Shown here piece after piece: positions 55,829 through 64,000 of a stretch of 64,000 bases of DNA (position 1 is the stretch's first letter; every line of letters starts with the position of its first letter). Where the stretch lies: assembly GCF_013368755.1 (NCBI RefSeq), contig NC_049566.1, positions 4,650,001 to 4,714,000 of the forward strand, given 5' to 3'. Below the pieces are notes generated by a model. That model made no database searches. It was not told the origin of the DNA and saw nothing but the letters and a program-made list of their open reading frames with translations. This DNA comes from Talaromyces rugulosus. Lineage: Eukaryota > Ascomycota > Eurotiomycetes > Eurotiales > Trichocomaceae. The position numbers and the translations under genes were made by a program.

Positions 55829-56232
55829 AGTGGTGTCGTCTGAGATTCCGCCGGGGGGAGACCTAGCGTCAAGGACCAGCGGACACGAAGTCTCAACGAT
55901 AGGAGAGCTCTTAAAACGTAGCTAAAGAGCGGAAATAGAAAAAAAATTTGTTGTTGTCGATACATATGAGTCGAGCAAGTTTGTTTGTTGTAATATTGCT
56001 CCATACCGTTACTAGTCAAAACTCTCCCGATGTATGTGTACAACACGCCATAACCGTGTCATGACGTGTAATAATGTAATAATAACATCGAGGACCCACA
56101 TTCACACCATATAAAAGTGATTCCTTCCCTCCATGTTTGTTTATTCTTCTCACACTCCTCCCTACCCCCAACCCCCAGCCCCACCTGCCTCTCTTTCATC
56201 TCTCACAAGAAATTCAATTCACTACTGCAACC
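55829..56232 (+). other. spacer and promoter of the next gene
   Basis: About 400 nt. A TATAAAAG box at 56110-56117 and a C/T-rich stretch (56150-56200) precede the start at 56233. Confidence 0.45.
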
Positions 56233-57252
56233 ATGACCAACAAGTCGCCTGTGCCCCCCAAAGCCCCCTCGACGGATACCATAATACGTCAAATCGTCAA
56301 TCATCAAGGAGATGAGCGTTTTTTTGAATACAGTGGCGTAGAAGAGCATACGGCACTCATCATCTACAACGCTCTTCAAAAGTGCAACGAAGGCCGCCCC
56401 TACCGGTAAGTCACCTGGACACTTCACAATGGGCTCTTCACGTTCCCTTTTCAAGAACTAATAGATATTTCTCTAGATGCGGGTGGAATTCCCTGCTGAA
56501 AGTGTTTTCTGTGGTAGCAATGGTGACAGAAATCCACGAATTCCCCGGAAGTTGGATGACCAGCACGCTTGTCGACATGGGCATTGCTGGATTTCTGACC
56601 CGACAAGAAGCTACCCGCGATCTCCTCTTCCTTCACTCCCCAAGTATGTTAATCCTTTCCTTTCGTACTTGACTTTTTTTTATGAAAGTAGAGAGTAATG
56701 CCAGTCTAACGAAAATACATTAGAGTCTTCAACCTTCACTGGGCAATACCAAGCATCACACAAAGAGCCCGACTATACAATCAAGCCCCTGCATGCCATT
56801 CTACCAACCGTCGTATTCGAGACCGGTTGGAGCGAGTCTGCAGCAAGGCTCAGAGAGGATATGCGTCTTTGGCTGGTGGGTGGACGACCGGCCGTACAGC
56901 TGGTCTTTCTTATCAAGTTCAAGCGGAGCAGTAATGGACGGGTCGGCTGCTTCATCGAGCAGTTTGAGCTCGACTCAAACGGCGATATCAGATTAATCCA
57001 GGCAGAGGTACGCTTAGGTAGTCTATTCTTTTGGGGAAAAAAAGAAAAACAACAAAAACTAATGTTCTTTAGACCGTGTTCCCAGCCCCAGCCAACGCTG
57101 CCCAGCAAACAATGGCCATTACAAAACGCCAGATTTGGGGTGCGCACCTGCCGGCAGGTCAAAACCCAGATGCTAGTTTCGACATGTCAGTTGATATTTT
57201 CCGCGACTCCGCGAGGGTGATTTTGGCCCGCATGGGGTTCCAGCCAGCCTAG
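56233..57252 (+). CDS. conserved fungal protein of unknown function
   Basis: Four exons, join(56233..56405,56477..56643,56724..57007,57073..57252), 267 aa. The joins (PYR/CGWNS, SP/KSSTFTG, AE/TVFPA) keep one frame. No signal peptide or membrane segment. A striking block is PTVVFETGWSESAARLREDMRLWLVGGRPAVQLVFLIKF: Glu, then a Ser-Glu, then Asp and a hydrophobic strand ending in Lys. This recalls the E..D..(E/Q)xK arrangement of PD-(D/E)XK nuclease folds, in which many fungal orphan families sit, but that is only a hypothesis. Found in many Aspergillus genomes as an unnamed family, as far as I recall. Confidence 0.65.
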
Positions 57253-57365
57253 GACACCGAGTACGAACCAAACCACAGCTATACTGGAGCGTTGGTTGCC
57301 CAGAACATGTGATGTCAGGCTGACATTAGCAATAGTCCTATACTACCCTCTATTACCTGAAAACC

Positions 57366-59061
57366 ATGAAGAATTGCTCCGCAGTAAATCCTATCGCTCA
57401 ATACAACACAGAAATAACAATGACGGGGAACGTGGATATTCGCGCAACTTTGGCGCCGAAATTATCTTCAGATGCGAATATCTTCCTTGCCGGCGATACA
57501 GAATTCCCGAATGCCACGGCTCGCTGGTCTCAGTACAAATCTCCGGGCTTCACCGCTGTTGTCGAGGTCGCTACGGAGGGAGATGTTGTCGAAACAGTTA
57601 TTTCTTTAACCTTTGTCCATGAGAAAGTTTTAACACAAAGTGTAAATAATAAATACTGACGCGCTGCTTAACGTGAAATATGCTAACGCACGCAACATTC
57701 CCTTTCTTGCGTACAATGGTGGGAACGGTTGTATCGCTGGTTTAGATACGGTGCAGAATGGTATTCAAATCAAATCAAAGCGTTTGGACTCGGTAAATAT
57801 CTCAGATGAGGGAGATATTGCTACATGTGGAGGAGGTATTATAGGGAAAACACTCGTAGACGCTGTGGAAAGCCGGGAAGCAAACTGGTGAGAAGTGAGG
57901 TACAGTAAATGACGAAACTGTTACTAATAACTAGCATGATAGTTGCTGGAAGGTGCGAAATCACGAGCCTGCTTGGGCCTGGCTTGGGTGGTGGGCATGG
58001 TTTCCTGCAGGGTAAAGATGGACTTATCTCCGATCAATTTGTTTCAGCTAGAATAGTCCTTGCTGATGGTAGTATTAAAGGTATATCTGCTGATTCTGGG
58101 GACCCTGACCTTGGGTGGGTAATACAAGGGGCGGGCCACAATTTTGGCCTTGTCACATCTATCTCAGTGAAGATTTACGACATCGAAGAAGGTGATGTTT
58201 GGTCACATCGATCCTATACCTTTGCTCTCGACAAGGCCGAGCCTCTCTACGAACTTGTTAACAAGCTTTGGCCAGACGGCACTACCCCAAGCCACTTGAC
58301 CAACTTCTCATTCCGGATGCTGAAATGGTAAAGTTACCGACCTCAGAATCTAAAGACTACATCTCCCGGTTTGCATGTATATATAGAGAGTACAGCTGAC
58401 GCTGTATGTCTTTATTTAGCCAGTTATAACTTTCCTACTGCTTCAGCACGGCAGTCCCGTCGTGGAGCCATCCTATTCTCAGCAATTTGACGACATCGGC
58501 CCCACCTCAATCCAGTCCGGTTCGGGACCTTTCAACGAGCTATCAAAGATGACCGGGTTAGACGAAAGCGCTCCTGCTAGTAAAAAAATTGGATTAAGCT
58601 ACATCCGATTCCCCGTTAATGTCCGAAACTACAACATCAAGGCCCAACGGGAGGCATTCGACATCTTTACAAGCGTGACCAAGGAAAACCCCGAATTCGC
58701 TCATTTTTTCTTTATGTCCGAGGGGTAAACGCTAGATGCGGTCAAAGCAGTTCCAGATGAATCCACTGTTTTCCCTCATCGGGGGAATAACATCATTACT
58801 TTCCCAGCTGTCGTCTATGTCAATAAATTAGCGGACCCTGAATTAGATGCAAAAGCACTCGCTTTCGGAGAGAAACTTCGCCAAATAATATGGTCAGGTA
58901 GTGGACAGAGTCAGCTTCATGCGTACGTAAATTACGGGAATGGGACCGAGAAGCCTGAGAATTGGTACGGATACGAGCCCTGGAGACTACAGAAACTAGC
59001 GGCTTTGAAGAAGAGGTATGATCCGCAAGGAAAGTTTAAATTTTACGCTCCAGTGGAATAG
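57366..59061 (+). pseudogene. BBE-type FAD oxidoreductase, decayed
   Basis: Recognisable parts in order: PGFTAVVEVATEGDVVETV, KYANARNIPFLAYNGGNGC, VNISDEGDIATCGGGI, LGPGLGGGHGFLQGKDGL (after a good 47-nt intron 57888-57934), VIQGAGHNFGLVTSISV, SYIRFPVNVRNYN and the BBE tail WYGYEPWRLQKL..LKKRYDPQGKFKFY. Three defects: no usable acceptor between ETV (57599) and KYAN (57675); the intron after MLKW (58331) leaves the next exon one base out of frame; and TAA at 58726-58728 breaks the last exon. The FAD-linking His of GGHG is Asn (GGNG). Probably inactive, though a sequencing error could explain single lesions. Confidence 0.7.
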
Positions 59062-60164
59062 GTGTTGGATCATGGACGAGCATTATACGGAGTGAATACT
59101 CGGACAATTTCATTCAGTTAAGAATTTGACGTTTCAAAGGCTCGTTTATTGGTCTCGGGCCGTCAATTAGTGGTTTTTGATGCGCATTAGCATAAGTCGC
59201 TTCGTAAATGAAGGGGTAACCAATGCTTCCTACGAATTGTAATTGACCACAGCTGCTCCAAAGGTTCCGTAGTTGTTATTTAACTGCAGTATCGATGTAT
59301 CACTAGTTAGCTGAAGCGTTAATAGCAGTGCTTCATCAGTACGTACTAGTGTTTGCTCGGGGCTTAGCTAGATTGGTATACGGACTATAGCTGACGATCT
59401 TTTTAGACCTTGGGAGTCATCAAATTGAATTTTTAATATTCAGCTAGGACATGTCATAATAAGCACCAAGCATCTTGCCAAGGAATTACTTTAAGATTAA
59501 TGTGGACAGGTAATGAGAATTAAGTTTACTCGGGACATCAATACCCCGAAGTGCGAACGTTTTTATGACACAGCGACCGACATATCATGCAGGAGAATTA
59601 AGTTCCATACTACGGAGTACAGAGAGCGATGGATATTAGTTTAAAAACAAGGCCATGGCAGAAAACTCCACAGCGGCACGGAGTGCTGAAAATAGCAATG
59701 GGTCTCGACTCGGTGTCAAGTTTGATGTTGAAAAATGCTTCTACTGTGGGGAAAAGCTGCTAGCTTGCTCTTAGCCATTGCTGGATCTGGAAACAAAACT
59801 GTGATTAACTTCGAAGAAGGTTGACTGGCTCAGGGGGAGGTGGTAGTGAATCCTACATAGTGGGCCAGTGACAGTGCTTGGCGCTACCTGGGACAACCGG
59901 CTGTCCAATCACTCAGTGTCGAGTCTGTCGACTGTGAAGAATTGTGTCGAAATTCCTTTGCAGAGTTTTACTCCGTAGACGCGGCTTGACAAGTAGTATC
60001 GATGATAGCTGGGTAAACAGGTGCCAACCATTCAAGAGAACAAATGATGCCATTCAGCTAAAAGGAAACCACCATAAATTCGTCGTACTGTCCAAAGAGA
60101 TCTATACAGGTCAACTAACTGCCGTAGTATTAGTACCCAATAGCGTAACAACCCAAGGCACTAT
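59062..60164 (+). other. 1.1-kb spacer, no gene recognised
   Basis: Includes TACGGAGTACAGAG at 59611-59624 and its reverse form near 59967-59979. Confidence 0.45.
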
Positions 60165-61840
60165 TTACGATTTATGTACACGACCGTTGATGATGACATA
60201 GTTGAGCTTAGAATGATCTTGCAGAATTTCAATATCAGATAACGGATCACCGTTGACAAGAATGCAGTCGGCATAATATCCTGGCAACACCTTGCCAAGC
60301 TCGTTCGACCGCATCATCAGTTTGGCAACACCAGCGGTGGCCGAAATGATGCTCTCGTGAGGAGTAAAGCCGAGAAGTTTGACAAAATGAGCAAGGTCGC
60401 GTGCGTACGTGCCATGAGGGGTCCATGCAAAACCATAATCACTAATTCTAGTTAGCCACAACCAAAGATAACTGAAAAGTGCGTTTCTAATAATCTAGGT
60501 GAAACCTACCCTCCTGGTAAAACCACGATACCCCGTCTGTGCATTTCTCTGAGGCCAGGAATGGCGACATCAAGCTCTCGCCGGTAACCGACCTCTTCAG
60601 CCTTGGCTTGTGGGTAGCCAAAAGCAGCAGCATCTTCCAGCGTTCCTACAATCCAGTTCAGTGCCGGCGCAACAACGTGTTTTGTCTTCTTCTTTTCCAG
60701 CATGTCCATTCCTGCCCGAATCGTTAGTGACGGGTGGGATCTCAAATTGTAGGAATGGGAGGTATACCCTCGTCGTCAATATATGAGGCGTGAAAGATGA
60801 CATCTACGCCATGCCTGACACATTGCTTGACGCTGTCTCTAGCACGGGCGTGAGCACACACTCGTAGTCCATGTTTATGAGCCTCGTCTACTGCTGCAGC
60901 TGTTTCTTCGTCACTGAAGTAGCAATCCTGGGCAGAACGAATTTCGGTAATCTGTCATGAATTGGTTAATTTCTACGACTCTCTACGTCTGGTTCCAAAT
61001 GAGAAATTCTCACCTCCTCCCCTGACATTGAAATCTTGACTTGGTCGACGCCCAGCGAAGCGTGGCGGCGGACAACCTCACGCATTTCTTCCGGGCCAGC
61101 CGCATACGCAGTAATCCCAGGAACAAGATCACCATCTGGACGCGCAATCTCCTTAGCGTTTGCAAGTGATCGAGGCCCGGGAAAATATCCAGCATTGATT
61201 GCATCACGAACAGACACGTCGAGGAGATCTTTAGCAGATGCAGCTCCATAACACCTATTAAGTATTGCCATGAGTCATCGGCCATGAAATGGATCGGAGT
61301 GCGACGCACATGGTGTACCCTGAATCCAGATAGATCCCTGCACTTCGTGCAGTCAATAGCGTGTGTTCCTCTACACCCAGCTCCCCTAGTTTTGCGAGAT
61401 CTCCTCCATTCCACGAAAAGTGTGTGTGAGCGTCCCCCAAGCCGGACATCAGAGTGCGACCCTTGCCTTCGATAAGTCGGACATTGGAGTCTTGCTGAAG
61501 GCTTTCTTTATTCGGGACATGACCGACAGCCGTGAATCTTTCCTCTGGCGTGAGAGAAGAGGGTCAGATCAACTGTCACATGAATTGCAATGGTGTAGCT
61601 AGCAGCCCACATACCTTCAATCAACACGTCTCCTCTGTACGGCTCTCTGCCAGTAGAGTCCAAAATGTTGACATCGGTGATCAGGATCTTCGAACCTGGC
61701 TTGGTACCAGCAATTTTATACTCCTTCGGGGTCAAACTGCTGTCGAACTGCACAGCATCGATAGCCTGTATGTTCCGCGGGGGACCAGAATACGGCTCCA
61801 CTTCCGCTGCCGTGGTGCTCCATGAAACTGCGGCGGCCAT
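60165..61840 (-). CDS. metal-dependent amidohydrolase (imidazolonepropionase/prolidase-like)
   Basis: Six exons, complement(join(60165..60447,60510..60711,60768..60951,61014..61254,61310..61544,61615..61840)), 456 aa. After the N-terminal composite domain, MSGLGDAHTHFSW supplies the HxH metal pair; VKISMSGEE the carboxylated-Lys strand; CAHARARDSVKQ and VIFHASYID the two further His; and the late GGISDYGFAWTPHG the final Asp region. This fits the amidohydrolase subfamily with Xaa-Pro dipeptidases and fungal ochratoxinase-like amidases. No clear signal peptide. Intron 2 uses a GTGCGT donor. The substrate, probably an amide or cyclic amide, is unknown. Confidence 0.86.
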
Positions 61841-63719
61841 CGTGTTTACTTTTTGGCGTAATAATCCTTGTCGGCGCTTTAAAATGTGGCCTGTTGACTC
61901 TTTTGTGCCTAAGAAGGGTAGTTGATTACCGAGAGAAAAAGAAATATAATGTCAAAATCTAAGACAGGTGATCAAAGCTTTTGCATCAATTGCTGGGTAA
62001 AAGACTGAGGGGCACGATGAACAATACTCTTATTCTTATTTGCTTCACGCCTCAGGGGTATTATTATTGCAGTGCAGGACTAGCCTTCTGCATTTCGGAA
62101 AATGATTGACGGCTTTTCCAGTCGCCTGTTTTTGGCCCACGACTTGCATGCTAGGACGTTTCTCGTACGTATTGTTGTTTGTATGGGATTTAGTCTTCTC
62201 CGTGTTCTCCGCGTAGCATGTGCAGACTGCGCCGCAAGTTGCAGTGCCACGACCGTCATTGGCGTAGCCGAACAAATTATATGGAAACACGCCCCTCCTG
62301 CCTGAGTCTAGTGAATTCCTCTCTGATCTTAGCGTTGTCCTAAGAACGCTTGTGCGGCGTCAGGCAACTAATTATCATCCAGCAAATATTAATTACAGGA
62401 TAGTGGACCAACTTTCCGGGTGAGGGGACACCAGCTAATCCGCGGACTGAAACGGCGTGTAGATGGCCAGTTAGTCTGGCTAAGCTCTTAAAGAGTCAAC
62501 GTCGATTGTCGGGGGAAGAAATACCTCATTTACGGCGCAGAGGTGTAGGCGCCGTCAGACTTTGTCTAACGGTTGGCGAACGGATGATCTCCGGGGGAGG
62601 GTTAAGCATCCCCGTTTCCATAAAATGGTAGGGATAAAGTGCCATCTTATGTTCTCTTTCCTTTCCCCCACTCCCCTGTTTTTTTTTTTCCTTTCTGTTT
62701 TTTTTTGGGCCTCTCGTGTGTGACATTGATCGTTTGGTGACTAGGTCGGCGGCAATTATGTTGCGCTGGGATTAGGATTGGGCGACTCTCCCTAATTATG
62801 GATCCGCGGCTGCGGGACGGGGAACTTCCGGGCATCCCAGGACTGGTCCGGCACTAAACGAACCCTAAAACGCCCCGGGACGGGGAAGGCGAAACCGCTA
62901 ACGCTCAGCGGCCAGTGGGCTCCGTATGGACCGGGACCCTCTATCGACGCCCCGTCTCGTATTACCGTTCACCCACTTTACACACAAGAAACAAAATGAA
63001 AAATAAATTCGTCTTGTACTAGTAAATGCCTGAAATGTTTTAATGTTGAATATAAAAGTTAAACATATTGATATCATTGGATGTATGTCCTGTTAGGCGC
63101 GTATTTATATCAGGTGGTATATACTTTATTGATGGTCTACAGTACAAAAAAAAAAAAAAACTCGGCCTAGGCCCGTGCTCGGTCGCTCGGATCGGTGCTT
63201 CTCCTGACATCTTAGTGCTGACTTGCATTTCCGGAGGAGACAGCGACAGCATTGGTTCGTTTTTTCGGAACGTATTACGTAGTGTCAAACATTCCAGTTG
63301 ATCTTCATCTTCCTACTATTGTCAGGCTAACAAGTTGAAGATCACGAATTCTTCTCTCCGGCCCAAAATTGAGACCCGTATACGGTACGTACCTCATTAC
63401 CCTGTACGGATAGACTCCGTCGGAAGAGCTGTTGACATTTATTGGGGAAGAGGAGCGGGAAAATTCTTGTGTAGTCTAGACTAGGATTGTAAAAAAAGGT
63501 ATTCTGCCAAGGACGATGATCGCTGTTCATTTAATTACCAAGTCTACGGAGTACAGAGTTTTGTTCCCAACAGTGTGGTCCGGTGTCTTAAATTAGGGTG
63601 CTATAGCACGGGATACTTATGAGGAAGCTTTTTTTTTTTTCAATTTTAAATTCTTATCTCCAAACCTTCTAACAGTATCTGTGACCTTTTCAACACCAGC
63701 TGCAGGCGTTTTATCCAAT
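61841..63719 (+). other. 1.9-kb spacer, no gene recognised
   Basis: Promoter of the amidohydrolase on the left. A long pyrimidine tract lies at 62653-62706 and a GC-rich patch at 62770-62960. A dispersed TACGGAGTACAGAG motif is at 63545-63558. A13-type A run at 63147-63160. Confidence 0.45.
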
Positions 63720-64000
63720 ATGGGGTATAATTTGCCTGTCGAGCTGTTCACAGAGCTAGGCATCGGAATCGTCATATTCGCCCTTCGATTCTATGCCCGC
63801 TGGAGGACGGTTGGTCCTCAAAACTTTGGATATGACGACATATTTGCTGGAATTGCTGTTGTAGGCTCTCCCTCTTTCTTCCCAAGGGGCAATGCTCTTT
63901 GAATCAAACTAACTGTGGTTTGAATAGGTGTTCTGGATCCTCGAAGCAACGTTTCTTTACACATGCGGTAAGCCAAGTTGTTTATTTACTAGTTGTTGAC
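63720..64000 (+). CDS. PTH11-like membrane protein, 5' part
   Basis: Cut by the right edge. Exons 63720..63860 and 63928..63967 join in frame (FAGIAV/VFWILEATFLYTCG) and a GTAAGC donor follows at 63968. FTELGIGIVIFALRFYARW and NFGYDDIFAGIAV are the conserved TM1 to TM2 blocks of fungal rhodopsin-like receptors. First in-frame ATG is 63720. Confidence 0.75.

Noticed and set aside
57599..57674. GT...AC or U12-type intron in the BBE gene
   Set aside because: Removing 57597-57672 or so would restore VETVKYANA, but there is no AG acceptor and no U12 donor consensus, and Aspergilli are thought to lack U12 introns; decay is simpler.
1..64000. CRISPR arrays, phage, bacterial operons or polyketide/nonribosomal synthase genes
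   Set aside because: None is present: no repeat-spacer pattern, and no KS, AT, A or C domain motif in any frame; the DNA is fungal.

Overview
This is eukaryotic, filamentous-ascomycete DNA, most likely from Aspergillus or a close Eurotiales relative. The evidence is the many short introns (about 45-100 nt, GT...AG, with CTAAC-like branch sites), two identical 5S rRNA genes of the Aspergillus type scattered among protein genes, PTH11-like membrane receptors, NmrA-like proteins, a GH75 chitosanase, BBE-type flavoenzymes and fungal MFS families. Gene order, with accessory metabolic genes, regulators and broken gene relics between AT-rich spacers, looks like a subtelomere-like or fast-evolving chromosomal region. 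Exon joins below were worked out by hand from splice sites and reading-frame continuity.

Layout. 0-5 kb: end of a hemopexin-repeat lectin-like gene, a divergent pair of an APH-type phosphotransferase and a kinase-fold protein, and a GT32 glycosyltransferase. 5-11.6 kb: NCS1 purine/cytosine-type permease, a 7-TM PTH11-like protein, an ACS-family MFS permease and a VOC/glyoxalase-fold protein. 13-23 kb: GH75 chitosanase, NmrA-like reductase, methyltransferase, small secreted protein, alpha/beta hydrolase, 3-hydroxyisobutyrate-dehydrogenase-like enzyme and a secreted LPMO-like protein. 24-29 kb: 5S rRNA gene and a large polytopic membrane protein that appears frameshifted. 29.6-30.2 kb: gene relics.

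30.4-38.4 kb is the most coherent unit: a 2-oxoglutarate/Fe(II) oxygenase, a RidA imine/enamine deaminase, a class II HpcH/HpaI aldolase, an ACS-family MFS importer and a C2H2 plus fungal-trans regulator, arranged around two divergent promoters that share a GAGCTCCTCC-type motif. I read it as a self-regulated catabolic cluster for an unidentified, probably nitrogen-containing acid; the substrate is not visible from sequence.

39-54 kb: second 5S gene, a PGAP4-like membrane glycosyltransferase, a Gfo/Idh/MocA dehydrogenase, a DHA1-type MFS exporter, a secreted bicovalent-flavin BBE oxidase, another PTH11-like protein and an AAAP amino acid transporter. 55-64 kb: a broken reading frame, a conserved fungal gene of unknown function, a BBE-type pseudogene, an amidohydrolase and the start of a third PTH11-like gene cut by the window edge.
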